64,000 nucleotides of DNA, taken from NCBI GenBank assembly GCA_027422505.1, contig JAPQWV010000001.1:3906001-3970000 (forward strand), read 5' to 3'. The translations under genes and the position numbers were made by a program. The notes under the pieces are model-generated. The model was not told the origin of the DNA. It did no database searches and saw only the letters and a list, made by a program, of their open reading frames with translations. Source of the stretch: Craterostigma plantagineum. Lineage: Eukaryota; Streptophyta; Magnoliopsida; Lamiales; Linderniaceae. Of the stretch, positions 11,401 to 22,626 are shown piece by piece (position 1 is the first letter of the stretch; each line of letters begins with the position of its first letter).

Positions 11401-13595
11401 CGGATCAGCCTCGGCTTTGCATCCGGCTTCGCAAAGAGATGCTTAATGGCTGAATGATCTGTGTAGATGATGACCTTCGATAGGATAAGATATTGACGGA
11501 ACTTGTCGATTGCATACACGACTGCAAGCAATTCCTTCTCGGTGGTAGTATAATTTGATTGTGCCTCATTTAGAGTCTTGCTTGCATAGTGTATCGGCTG
11601 AAAATATTTTTCCCGTCGCTGCCCCAAAACTGCACCTACTGCAAAATCACTGGCATCGCACATTAGTTCGAATGGTAGCCTCCAATCGGGGGCTACCATG
11701 ACAGGAGCATTAATAAGCTTATCTTTAGGTAGAGTAAAAGCATTCATACAATCGGTCGTAAACTCATATGTTACATCTTTTTCTAGCAAGCGAGTTAAAG
11801 GTCTAGCAATTTTAGAAAAATCTTTAATAAATCTACGATAAAAACCAACATGTCCTAAGAAACTTCTAATTGCTTTTACCGACGTGGGTGGAGGTAATCG
11901 TTCAATAGTTTCTATTTTTGCTCTATCTACCTCGATTCCTCTAGCCGATATCTTGTGACCTAAAACGATACCTTCTCTAACCATAAAATGACATTTTTCC
12001 CAGTTTAGCACAAGGCTCGTTTCCTCGCATCGTTTAAGTACCGCCTTAAGATTGGAAAGACATACTTCAAATGAGTTACCAAAAATCGAAAAGTCATCCA
12101 TGAATACCTCCATTCCTTTTCCGATTAGTTTGTCGAAAATGGCCATCATGCACCGTTGGAAGGTAGCCGAGGCATTACACAGTCCGAAAGGCATCCTCCG
12201 ATATGCAAAGGTTCCGAATGGGCACGTAAAAGTCGTTTTCTCTTGATCTTCTGGTGCGATCGGAATCTGTAAATAACCAGAAAGACCATCAAGAAAACAA
12301 TAAAATTCATGGCCGGATAAACGTTCAAGCATTTGATCAATGAACGGTAAAAGAAAGTGATCTTTTCGCGTCGCGTCGTTTAATTTCCGGTAATCAATGC
12401 ACACTCGCCACCCTGTCACGGTCCTTGTTGGAATGAGTTCGTTTTTCTCGTTGGTTACCACCGTAATTCCTCCCTTCTTCGGCACCACTTGAACTGGGCT
12501 TACCCATGCGCTGTCGGAGATCGGATATATGACTCCCGCATCAAGTAGCTTTATAACCTCAGCTTTTACTACCTCCTTCATGTTCGGGTTTAGACGCCTT
12601 TGATGTTGCACCACAGGCTTGAACTCGTTTTCCATCAGGATCCTATGCATGCAGAAGGTCGGGCTGATTCCTCGAATATCTGATATCTTCCATGCGAGCG
12701 CCTTCTTATGCTCCCGTAACAGGTCTAGGAGCATGATCTTCTGATCCTTTCCTAAATTTGCCGCTATGATCACTGGAAGCTTTGAATCGTCCTCCAGAAA
12801 TGCGTACTCCAAGTGATCGGGTAATTGTTTGAGTTCAAGCTTTGGTGGATCTTCAATTGAACATTTTTCTCTTTCCTCTTCTCTGCTCTGGTGCACCTCG
12901 ATGGCAGGTTCCGCCTCGTCTTTATCTGCGTCTATTTGGTCAACTTCAAAAGATCGTTCATGCCTTGGCTCTTTAATCTCTGCTAATCCTGACATCGAAG
13001 CAAAATTTTCTGGTTGTGATAGTCCCTGCAATGATAAAAAGTCATTCCATGCATCAATGTAAAAACATTTATCGTCTAATTTCTCGGAATTTTTCATGGA
13101 TTCGGTCATATCGAATGTGACTTTTTCGCCATCTATAGTTAACGTCAATGTTCCGTTACGAACATCGACCATGGTTCCTCCAGTAGCGAGAAATGGCCTA
13201 CCCAATATTAGAGGAATATTTTCATCCTCCTCCATATCGAGAATAACAAAGTCTGCAGGAATTATAAATTTATCGACTTTAACCAGCACATCTTCTATGA
13301 TACCCCTAGGATACTTAACAGATCTATCCGCTAATTGTAAACTCATCCTAGTGGGTTTGGACTCTCCTAAACCAAGTCGTTTAAACATAGAATAAGGCAT
13401 CAAATTAATACTTGCTCCTAAATCGGCCAATGCCTTACTTATGACTAAATCGCCTATTAAACATGGTATAGTAAAACTCCCTGGATCCTTAAGCTTTTTC
13501 GGTAGCTTGTTCTGAAGAATGGCAGAGCACTCTCCTCGCAACTCAACGGTGGAAACATATTCAAGCTTGCACTTGTTCGTGATAAGATCCTTCAA
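11313..13595 (-). pseudogene. Protease, RT and RNase H of Athila-like pol
   Basis: 760 codons in one frame. The protease has the Athila-type active site ADLGASINLMP (about residue 57). RT shows the LPFIDQMLERL region, MPFGLCNASATFQRCM and VFMDDFSIFG (catalytic MDD, about residue 485). RNase H shows ELMCDASDFAVGAVLGQ and TTTEKELLAVVYAIDKFRQYL. The 5' end overlaps gag by 4 bp in a different frame, and homology indicates the two were one polyprotein, so there is an indel near 13605. The 3' end is frame-shifted near 11400. Confidence 0.92.
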
Positions 13596-15322
13596 AAACT
13601 TTGCCCATCGGGCATTTGCGCAAGGGCATCAACAAGTGGTAAATTAATATGTAATTGTTTAAAAATAGCGAGAAATTTACCAAACTGATCATCAACGATT
13701 TCCCGTTTAAGTCTTGCTGGGTATGGAATTTTTGGTTGATACGCCTTGACAGGTGGCGTAGACACAGTTTCTTCTTGTATGTCGGCTTCGCCGCTCGGTT
13801 GCGTGGGTTCAGCGTTCTTCTTCATTTTCTGTACTTCCTCGAGCTTTCTCCCGTTACGAAGTGTCACCGCCTTTACATGGTGGTCCTTAGGATTGGTCTC
13901 GGTGTAACTTGGTAACGATCCGGAAGGACGTTGTTCGATTGATTCGGCAATCTGCCCAACTTGCTTCTCTAAGGCCCGTAGGGAAGACTCGGTGTTGTGC
14001 AACCGTGCTTCTTGATTATCCAAGCGAGAGTCGAGCTTTCCCATTAGCTTCTCGAGCATTCCCTCGAGGTTATCAACGCGATTATACGAGGTGGGCTCAG
14101 CATTGGCGCCATGGTATCCTTGCGTTCTTTGGTTTTGAAATCCTGGTGGAGCTTGTTGTTGATTACCGTAGGCCAAGTTCGGATGAACTCGGTTCGGTAC
14201 GTAGCTTCGTTGGCCTTGGTAGTTACCCATGTAGTCGACTTGCTCCATCGGAATAGTGGATGGACAACGGGTTGCGTCGTGACTTTCGCCGCATGTAGCG
14301 CATGGCGGAGTATAATTTGGGTACGCATGAGGAGGTGGAGCAGCTGCAGAAGTCCTCGGGACAGATTGTACCTGCACAGCATTAACAACCGGCTTTGTTG
14401 TTAGTGTGGGTAATAATGTATTCATCAACGTTTGCATTTGGAGATTGTTAGCTGCGATTTGTTGTTGGAGTGTGTCGAACTTGGCATTTATCGCAGTTGC
14501 ATTATCGACATCGTACATCCCCGGTGGTTTGCCTCTATTGCTAGAACTCCCGCGCCGGAAGCTATTTGCGCTATATTCTTCGATTAGATTCCAGCCTTCC
14601 GTTGCGCTTAAATTGCACAACCCTCCGTTGCATGCCCCGTCAAGTAGTTGCACTGTAATATCATTCAACGATTCGTGGAATCGCTGAATCAATTCGCTCT
14701 TCGTCATACCATGCTGTGGGAAGCGGTTCAGAAGCGTCTTGAAACGTGTCCATACGTCGTATAAATTCTCGCCTTCCTTCTGCTTGAATGCCGTAAGGTC
14801 CATTTTGAGTTTCAACACCTTTGATGGTGGAAAGAAGTGTGTGATGAAGGTGGCGTGCATCTCGTCCCAAGTGGTGATGGATCGTTCGGGTAGTAGATTA
14901 TACCACTCCTTGGCGTTACCTCTTAGGGAGAACGGAAATAAGTAGAGCCGGATCGTTTCAGGGCTTACTCCTTGTACTCGTATTGTGTCGGTGACGGACA
15001 GGAAGTCTCGTATGTGTCGGTAAGCGTCTTCCTCGGAGAGTCCATCGTATTGAGCAGTCGTCTGAAGCATTTGAAGCCAATGGTGCTTCAGCTCAAAGTT
15101 GTTCGGGACTTGAGGAAGGACTATCGCTGAGCCGACCGACCCTACGGCGTTGTTTCTCCACAGTTCTCTCATTGGAGGCTCTCTAGCTACAAGCGGCATA
15201 TCGTCACGATCTTGAGTCGCCATTTCGACCCGCCTTGCGTTTTTTCGTAGGTTATGTCGGAACGTTCTTTCGATCTCCGGGTCTCCTTCAACGATTGGTC
15301 GCGAGGGATTCCTTCGGGTCAT
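13592..15322 (-). CDS. Gag protein of Athila-like element
   Basis: 576 codons. The retrotransposon gag domain spans about residues 75-235 (FELKHHWLQML, then LFPFSLRGNAKEWYNLLP and SITTWDEMHATFITHFFPPSK). A single CATCGESHDATRCP zinc-knuckle-like motif lies near residue 343. A Gln/Asn-rich region and a coiled-coil-like segment (LEGMLEKLMGKLDSRLDNQEARL) follow. In relatives gag runs on into protease; here the frame ends at 13592 after an indel. The start ATG at 15322 was chosen as the first in frame, downstream of the AAT-rich leader. Confidence 0.9.
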   Translation of the reverse strand: MTRRNPSRPIVEGDPEIERTFRHNLRKNARRVEMATQDRDDMPLVAREPPMRELWRNNAVGSVGSAIVLPQVPNNFELKHHWLQMLQTTAQYDGLSEEDAYRHIRDFLSVTDTIRVQGVSPETIRLYLFPFSLRGNAKEWYNLLPERSITTWDEMHATFITHFFPPSKVLKLKMDLTAFKQKEGENLYDVWTRFKTLLNRFPQHGMTKSELIQRFHESLNDITVQLLDGACNGGLCNLSATEGWNLIEEYSANSFRRGSSSNRGKPPGMYDVDNATAINAKFDTLQQQIAANNLQMQTLMNTLLPTLTTKPVVNAVQVQSVPRTSAAAPPPHAYPNYTPPCATCGESHDATRCPSTIPMEQVDYMGNYQGQRSYVPNRVHPNLAYGNQQQAPPGFQNQRTQGYHGANAEPTSYNRVDNLEGMLEKLMGKLDSRLDNQEARLHNTESSLRALEKQVGQIAESIEQRPSGSLPSYTETNPKDHHVKAVTLRNGRKLEEVQKMKKNAEPTQPSGEADIQEETVSTPPVKAYQPKIPYPARLKREIVDDQFGKFLAIFKQLHINLPLVDALAQMPDGQSF

Positions 15323-15419
15323 GCACGAGCGTTCACGTACCTAGACAACAAAATAAAGATAGTAATAGCAATAAGAGATTTAGAAATGAAAACCAATAAA
15401 ACACAATATATTGCTAGAA

Positions 15420-15700
15420 AAAATAAAAAAAAATAAGAGAGTGCTAATAATAAGAATATAATAATAACTATAACAATAATTTTTTTTTGTAATAGTGATG
15501 ATAAAAATAAAATAGATAGTTTGAAGAAGTAATAATAATAATAATAATAATAATAAACGTACCTAGACCAAAAGAAATCCGATTAAGCAAATATATATAT
15601 AAATATATATAATATATATTTAATAAAAAAAATAACAGCAAATAATACTAATTAAAATAGCGAAACTAACGAAGAAAAAAATAATAATAATAAGCGTAGA

Positions 15701-15733
<33 letters not shown>

Positions 15734-15735
15734 GC
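15420..15735. repeat. AAT-rich microsatellites in the Athila leader
   Basis: Several (AAT)n runs, the clearest near 15530-15556 and 15697-15732, lie between the primer site and gag of the minus-strand element. They belong to the element's 5' leader. Confidence 0.8.
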
Positions 15736-15772
15736 TAGAATAATAAACTATAGTTCTCCAAATATCAATAGC

Positions 15773-15790
15773 TCCCCGGCAACGGCGCCA
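15773..15790 (-). other. Primer-binding site for tRNA-Asp
   Basis: The plus strand reads TCCCCGGCAACGGCGCCA, which is the 3' end of plant tRNA-Asp including CCA. On the element's strand the complement is therefore an 18-nt primer site, six bases inside the 5' LTR that starts at 15797. This is the primer typical of the Athila/Tat group. Confidence 0.93.
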
Positions 15791-15796
15791 AAAACT

Positions 15797-17427
15797 TGAT
15801 CGAGCGGATCGAGTAATAAAAATAAAACGAATATCGACGAACTATCCTACGCTCAACAGGCAAGTGTACCTATCGAAAATAGTATAGAATTGGCAGGTAT
15901 TCGAGTATCGAACCCAAAGGAACTATATATTTTAGAAACCCGTCGTTTAAATATTCTAGTAAATATTTTGGTTTGATAAAAATATAAATAATGATAAACT
16001 AAACACGATAAATATGAAATAGCGAAAATGGGGTTGGAACGACTTTATGGAAGCGAACGTATTTGAGATTTCGAATCCCCCTAGCTCGATCGAACGACAA
16101 ACGAGGTATACATTTTAGCTAATTATTAGACCGTGAGGATTCCTATGGTATGTATACGAGTTTCTACGATTGGGCGAAACTGCGCTTACTCGCTTCGACT
16201 CGTAACAACTAATCTACGTCTTAAATAGCCGGACAAGCTTCCCTAACTTACTTAATCGCAGACCGCATAAAAACACAATGAATCCCGCTATTAGATTTGA
16301 CTCTAATCCGGCGGGGTAGTTCAACCTATCTCTAACGATGAGTTTATTCCGCTCGCTTACGAGTGGTCTAATCGTCGCCCCTCTCTCGAGCGTAGCATTC
16401 GATTTCCCAACAATTATTTTGACCACATAGACATAATCAAAATAATAGCATAAATCGTAACCGAGTCATAATAAAAAGCATATTAATAATACGTTCAACA
16501 TACGTACGATCTCGCTAGGGTTCATCTAATCTCAAATACTACGGAATTTAGCCACTCATATGAAACATCAACATAACAACGACCGTAAATAACAAAGAAA
16601 AACACATGTTCTTCCCTGTATTTAAGCTCAGCGGTTCAACCTTCGTTGAGGACTTTTGTCGAGCAGGTGGTGGGCGTCTCAGCTTTTCCTTTTCTTACGA
16701 GTCCTTTGCACTCCCGCTCGCTGCTTCTCCTACGCCAGCCCGTCGCAGCCCAAGTAGCCCACAAGTCCGCTCTCCTACTCCCATCCGTCAGTCTCAGCTG
16801 CAGCCCCGCACAGACCAGCCGCTCGACACAGTACAACAGCCCCGAGGACAACGGCGTATATGTGTCTCTCTCGAGAGTGAGTTGAGGGCTTCGTCGGATT
16901 TTGATTCGGGATAGAGTTCGTCTCTCAAGCCTTATATGATCGTGTATATGGCTACTTTCGTGTGTGTGTCTTCTCTTCGATGATGTTCCTTTTATAGCCA
17001 TCCAAACCCAATTGACAAACATAGAAATTTATTAGCAGTCCTTTGATCGATCTTGTTCTTGACTTTGGGTTCCTTGAGCCACGTGAAAATCTCTTGAGCT
17101 GCAAATTTTCGATTTTGTCTTTGAAGGAAAATCATATGACGTACGTTGCACCAATTCTATCTTCTTAGGAAGGTCCCACTTCTTTAACTATGGCTTAAAT
17201 GGGCCGTTGTTGGCCTAATATCTTTTGGGCTGGAAATTATTAAACGGGCCTTAAACATGTTGAGCTTCCCCTTTTTTTTCCTTTAGAATTCGTTTCCGTT
17301 CGGTCCGTTCCAATTTTGAAGTCCTACAAAAGCATAAACACATTTAGAAGTAACAAAATCATGCGAAAAGACTCTAATGTGTTCGAAACGGCTCAGCTAT
17401 AACAAAGATAAACGCATACGTTTATCA
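15797..17427 (-). repeat. 5' LTR of Athila-like element
   Basis: 1,631-bp partner of 6770-8380. It carries a segment of about 24 bp (GGCTTCGTCGGATTTTG...) near 16888-16911 that is absent from the other LTR. Otherwise only scattered single changes are visible. Confidence 0.94.
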
Positions 17428-17431
17428 TACA

Positions 17432-18615
17432 TGTTGTTTTCATCGGTTGCGGTCTAGTCAGCGGCAGATGGAAAGTCGGATTAGTGATTTGTAACAGCAG
17501 TTGTCTTGAACGTAGTCAGAAGATGGAGTTTTATCTTTAGACATACGTACGGTGCGTAATGACCCAGTACACGAAGATCGCTAATGCGAGCCCGAGTAAA
17601 CACCATATGACGAACAACTCGAGCATGAGTTTGTCGAGATTATTCGTGACCGTAAACTTAGTCGAGGCGTGTGTTGGACACACTGTCCGTAAGACGAAAT
17701 CGCCCGATATTCAATGCTTTCGGTTAGCGGCAATCGTCCCCAAGATACAACGACTTCTTAGCTCGTAATCGTAGCACAACGATTCGAGTTTTTCCGGCGA
17801 ACCGTACTCGAAATCGAGTTTTTTCTTGCTTCTGGATTTTAGGGAGTATGGGAGTGAATTATTGCAATTTCGTGTGGGTTGGAATGATTAAGTTTTCCAA
17901 CTCATATGGGGTTCTATTTATAGACTTTATCTCGCAGGGGCTTCATCGCAATTTCATGAACTTGCTGGACTGCTTCAGTTATTTTGACTTTTCAATCCAG
18001 GGGTCAGAATGCAATATTTTTACAACTTCTGGACTGTTGGTTAATTTGATGGCCCAGTTTGACCGACCGACAGGCCCGATTCTCCGACCCGTCCCAATGG
18101 CGGCGGTCAGATTCTCCGACCTGTCCCACCGGCGGCTAGACCGACAGTTCCGGTGGGGCCTAACAGTTCCTAGGGTTGGGCCGGATCAGTCCAACAGCCC
18201 ACTGCGGCCCATTGATCCAATGGATCATGCCTCCTCATCTGAGCTGCCCAATCAGCACTTACGCAGCGCCACCTCATCTTCAACTGACCGACAGTTTCGG
18301 TTGGGCCGACCGAGTTCCTAGGGTTGGACTTATCAGTCCAACAGCCCACTGCGGCCCATTGATCCAATGGATCATGCCTATTGATCCAATGGATCATGCC
18401 TCATCATCTGGGCTGCCCAATCAGCACTTACGCAGCGCCACCTCATCTTCACCTCAAATGCCACCGTTGACATCACCATCGCCGCACCGCTCACCGGAGC
18501 ATCTCGTTTCGACAACCAATGGCTTCCCGATTTAATTAAATCCGGGACTGCTTTTATTAAGTGGGTTATTACCCAATTTAGGCCCAATGGCCCATTAGCC
18601 CACTAAAAACCAACA
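17432..18615 (-). mobile_element. Solo LTR of an older element
   Basis: A 1,184-bp segment starts TGTTG and ends CAACA (5-bp perfect inverted ends). It has TTACA on its right (18616-18620) and TTACA at 6764-6768 on the far side of the Athila insertion. No primer site, PPT or pol is present, so it reads as a solo LTR whose left duplication was separated from it by the Athila insertion. A CTATAAATA box on the minus strand near 17910-17920 suggests minus orientation. Inference rests on ends plus TSD; no second copy is in the window. Confidence 0.7.
18140..18452. repeat. Tandem duplication inside the solo LTR
   Basis: Two direct copies (about 18140-18282 and 18288-18452) share CTAGGGTTGG, CAGCCCACTGCGGCCCATTG and CAATCAGCACTTACGCAGCG. 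The second copy contains a further 20-bp duplication of ATTGATCCAATGGATCATGC at about 18358-18402. Confidence 0.85.
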
Positions 18616-18937
18616 TTACATACACTTGCACTTTGAAAGAAAAAATAAATCCCTCGCTAAAACAATCGAAGCTAATGAGCAAGAAAATGAGTCTTCACCA
18701 CTCAAGATGGACAATACCTAACCTACTACTAAATATCTGAACGAGCAAAAAAACAATGAAAGAAAACACAAATCTATAAATAAAATCGAGATATACATAC
18801 AATCGATCACCAAGTTTTCAACATATCGTCAAAATCTAGAACGTTGAATTGTCCACCACAACACAACACGCTTTTGTCGATTCGTAAAAACCCCTACGAA
18901 GTACGAACACGATCAAAATTCGATTCAGTTCAATTCA

Positions 18938-18988
18938 ATGAAATTCAATCGATGGCGTACTGTTGCAAGGAATGTGGAACAAATCTGA
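18938..18988 (+). other. Short upstream ORF overlapping the start of the At4g08330-like gene
   Basis: An ATG at 18938 is 14 bases before the main start and out of frame with it. It ends at TGA 18986-18988 after 16 codons, inside the main CDS. Its context is weak (T at -3), so leaky scanning would be expected. Whether it is in the transcript is not shown. Confidence 0.35.
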
Positions 18989-19329
18989 ATCTCGACCCAT
19001 CTGACCTATACCCGCCCGATTTCTACTTCGAAGCTGGCAACAAAAACACATTGTCGTTCTCATCCGTCGATTCCTCCAAGTTTAGATTCGAGAAGGAAGA
19101 CAAAATCAGACCTTTCTTCGAAACGGTAAACTACTGGGGAATACAGAGAAAGCGCGTCAGAATCAAGTGCAATAGCTGCGGAAAGCTCTTGGGATACATA
19201 TACGATGATGGGGCGCCGTTGACTAATGGAATTGGGCAGTTTGGTTTCGGACCGAGTCAAGCTGTGCCCAGAAATCCCAGGTATAGGTTCAAGAACAAGG
19301 CTCTGTTAGTTCCTTCGAGGAGTTCCTAG
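18952..19329 (+). CDS. At4g08330-like small zinc-binding protein
   Basis: Single exon of 125 residues. The N-terminus reads MAYCCKECGTNLNL. The body holds a second Cys pair in IKCNSCGKLLGYIYDD, so two CxxC pairs could bind one zinc. The spacing, the aromatic NYWGIQRKRVRI stretch and the length fit the plant family annotated as uncharacterised protein At4g08330, chloroplastic. Its biochemical role is not known. The ATG at 18952 was chosen because it has G at +4 and starts the conserved region; the frame is open upstream to 18844 without an ATG. A poly(A) signal-like AATAAA lies near 19521. Confidence 0.8.
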   Translation: MAYCCKECGTNLNLDPSDLYPPDFYFEAGNKNTLSFSSVDSSKFRFEKEDKIRPFFETVNYWGIQRKRVRIKCNSCGKLLGYIYDDGAPLTNGIGQFGFGPSQAVPRNPRYRFKNKALLVPSRSS

Positions 19330-21020
19330 TGGGTTGTGCTTAATTTACTTTTTAATGTTGGAATTCGAGGTTTTTATTCTGTGATTTTGGTGTAAATACT
19401 GCTTTATTTTAATTTGGCTGTTCGTTCATACGAGAGCTATATGATTGGAGTTTTAGTGTTTGTTGAGGATTATGTTACTGGTATTGATAGCGTTATCTGT
19501 GTAACATATTTTGCTGATTGAATAAAATCGATTTGTCTACAATCACTTAGTAAAGATATAATAATTGTCTATCAGCAGATAGAGTTATTTACATTGAGTT
19601 GTGTTTGTTTATATGACCTGGAAATGAGTACTTGAGAAGCCCTATATTGGATTGACGCATCTATGGGTGCGTTTGGTCCGCAGAATTCGGTGCGGAAAAG
19701 AAAAGTATGTTCATACGCAATTATACATTACGCTTCACGTGTTGTACCATTCCAGTTTTTTTCTCTTTTCCACGTCAAAATCCGTAAACCAAATGGAGCC
19801 TTAATGATTCGAATAATCATCGATAACCCACAATTCAATCAATCAATGGATGGTTAAGAAAGGGTTTTATCGCAAGATTTAGACAACCATTGATTGTGTC
19901 GTAAAAAAAGCACCTTCTTAGCTTGGATCATTTCATGGATCTTGTCGTGGCGAGTTCGATGTGTTAACCCTCGCGAAATCTGGGAAAAATGTGCATATCT
20001 TTGGTATGCTCTGTTCTCAGTTCTCTTCTATCAAGTTCAAGCATGGTATTTGTTTGAGATCTAAGGTTAATTTCGGCCTACCTACGCCCAAGGCCCAATT
20101 ATTGTATTTTGCATTACTATTGCTTATATAATTTATTTATTCATCAGATAGCATGGCTAACAAATTAAAAAAAAAAATCGACTTTAGAATTGACTATATC
20201 AAACGCGGTCAAGACAAAGCAACAATCTTCCCCGCCATTTGCGCCAGTAGATTCATACAAGATCTAAGCTAACTTCTAATCTATTTTCAACCAACTTTGA
20301 CATAGTTTTATTTTATTTTTTTCAGGTTTTAATGGCTAGCAAATACAACTTGACAGTTTGCTAATTACTATAGAACAAATCGATAAATAGTCATGAAATT
20401 ATAAAGAGGAGTACACCAAAGTACACGTGAATGCTTTTGCATGTCCTTTTTCACTTTGGCCATTTACGTCGCTTTAAGATGAGGAGAATCTCTACTAGTG
20501 GTTGACTTTTAACTTCACTCTCTTTTTCTCACTTTAACCAGACTTTTACATACACAACCTCCATTATTCATCTCAGTATAATATGAAATGATATAGGAAA
20601 ATGCAATTAATATTAGGTGGATCCCAAAATAAATTAAAATATGTCATATATGTATGTGAACTCGTATCGTATGAGCGACACTACTACGAAAACTTCAAAA
20701 AGTCATAGGTGGGTATCGCACTATGACTCCAATTGTTAATTATCGTTACATTACATACACATTACACATACAAAATAAATAAAATAAAGATATATAATAA
20801 TTCAACAACAGGCGTCATTTTTTATTTATCATTTTATTTTCTATCTTCTCAATCTTCATAGGAAGTTTAAAAGTTCCCAGCAGCAAAAAGGAAAGAAAGA
20901 GGAAGACCTATTGCGTCTCTTACACTTCATTCCCATAGTCATAAAACCTTTGTTCCTTCGTTGTTGTTGTTATCACACGCACTCACTCACTCACACAGTA
21001 GCTATTTCGGCGGAGGACAT
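19330..21020. other. Intergenic region with possible MITE remnants
   Basis: Mostly AT-rich spacer. 19665-19800 could be a small hAT-type MITE (GGTGCGTTTGGT at the left, ACCAAATGGAGCC at the right), without a clear target duplication. At 20679 a CACTA-like end (CACTACTACGAAAA) is followed by the inverted pair AGTCATAG/CTATGACT (20701 and 20721). The last about 150 bp are promoter and 5' UTR of the next gene. Confidence 0.35.
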
Positions 21021-22626
21021 ATGGAGCAAAAGCAGGGGTTTTTCTCCGCCGCCATCCGCGGCCTATCCCCGAGCCGGCGATCGTCGTCTTCCTCCCGCCG
21101 CTCCCGCAGCCAGTCACCTTCCAGCTCCGGCCTTTCGCGGCGGAGCAGGCGGCAAGTGGGCCCACCTTCCCCCGGGTTCGCCGACGGAACTCTATCCCCC
21201 CTCAGGGAGGGACCCGACCCGAACGTATCGGAGCAGAGAGGGGGAGACAAATGGCCGCAGTGGCTGTGCCGCGCCGGCTCGATTTCTAGCTCCGGCGCCG
21301 GACCCAGCTTCTCTCGGTCGGACCTAAGGCTACTGCTCGGCGTCTTAGGCGCGCCGCTCGCGCCGGTGCACGTCAGCGACGTGGACCCTTTTCCTCACCT
21401 ATCCATCAAAGACACTCCCATCGTGAGTTAATTTCAATTTTTTCCCTTCTTTTTTCCTTCATAAAAAAATGACTTATTTTCTGGGCAAGAATGCACGCCG
21501 CCAATTGCTCTCATGGATTTTACCCAATGTGGTTCTCATTTGTCACGGCTAAGGTCCAAAATAGCCTCACATAGAACATAAAGAAAAAAGACACAATTTT
21601 GGAAATAAATCGACATAGTTGGAGTTGCTTAATTCTTTTCTTAGATGTATAACGAGTGGCGGTCAATCTAAACTAAGTCACTTTTTAGTTTTATACAATT
21701 TAATTCCTAACATTTCGTATTACATCTATCATTTTTAGGAAACATCATCAGCACAGTACATACTCCAACAATACATAGCATCCACGGGCGGCCAAAGGCT
21801 CCAAAGCTCAATACAAAACGCCTACGTAATGGGAAAGATCAGAGCCTCATCCTCCCAAATCGAAAAAACCCTAAAAAATAGCCGCCCCCGAAAATCATCG
21901 CCCGAGCACGGCGGGTTCGTTCTGTGGCAGATGAGCCCCGACAAGTGGTACGTTGAGCTAGCCCTAGGGACCAGCAAGGTCCACGCCGGATGCAACGGGC
22001 GTCTCGTGTGGCGCCACACGCCCTGGCTCGGAGCCCACACCTCCAAGGGGCCCGCCCGGCCCCTCCGTCGGGCCATCCAAGGGCTCGACCCGAGAACCAC
22101 CGCGGGCCTATTCGCGGGGGCAAAGTGCGCCGGCGAGAGGGAAGTCGACGGCGAGGACTGCTTCGTCCTCAGAGTAAGGGCCGACCCGCAGGCCGGGGCC
22201 GGGCCCGGGCCTTCGGAGGTGATAAGGCACGTGGTGTCGGGCTACTTCAGCTCGAGGACGGGCCTTATGGTTGGGCTCGAGGACTCGCGCCTGACTAGGG
22301 TCGAGTCGGGCCGAGGGGACGGGGGTGTTTACTGGGAGACGACGATGGAGTCGACTTTGAGGGACTATCGAGCCGTGGATGGGGTGATGGTGGCTCACTC
22401 GGGTCGAACCGTGGCGACCCTATTTAGGTTCGGGGACGGGTTGGCGGGCCACGGGCATACGAAGACGAGGATGGAGGAGGAATGGAGTATCGAGGAGGTG
22501 GCGTTTAATGTTCCCGGGCTTTCATACGACTGCTTTATACCGCCCGCCGAGGTTGGGGCGGGTTTGGGTTATCGGGCGAAGGTGGGTTCGGGCCATGGTG
22601 AGAGGTGGTCATGCTTTGAGGATTGA
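21021..22626 (+). CDS. DUF620 family protein, two exons
   Basis: Exon 1 is 21021-21422 and exon 2 is 21739-22626. The intron has a GTGAGT donor and a TTTTTAG acceptor, phase 0. The product is about 429 residues. The N-terminus is Ser/Arg-rich and low-complexity (residues 10-50). The conserved region runs from about residue 100 to the end: ETSSAQYILQQYIASTGGQ, GGFVLWQMSPDKWYVELALG, VHAGCNGRLVWRHTPWLG, GPARPLRRAIQGLDPRTT, YWETTMES and VAFNVPGLSYDCFIPPAE. These are hallmarks of the plant-specific DUF620 family, whose molecular role is not established. The coding region is strikingly GC-rich against its surroundings. The start ATG is the first in frame with a plausible transcript leader. Confidence 0.92.

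Larger units (their letters stand above)
6770..17427 (-). mobile_element. Ty3/Gypsy retrotransposon, Athila-like
   Basis: 10,658-bp element on the minus strand. LTRs at 15797-17427 (5') and 6770-8380 (3') have TG/CA ends, and TACAT is duplicated at 6765-6769 and 17428-17432. The primer site matches tRNA-Asp. Gag, protease, RT, RNase H and integrase follow in Gypsy order. The long LTRs, the tRNA-Asp primer, the DLGAS protease motif and the RT stretch MPFGLCNASATFQRCM fit the Athila/Tat group. No env-like ORF is visible in the 1.7-kb 3' segment. Three frame breaks (near 13605, 11400 and 10097) make it non-autonomous, yet the LTRs remain very alike. Confidence 0.95.

Noticed and set aside
13655..14687. 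Plus-strand ORFs of 86-115 codons across Athila gag
   Set aside because: Antisense shadows of gag; no domain and no promoter context.
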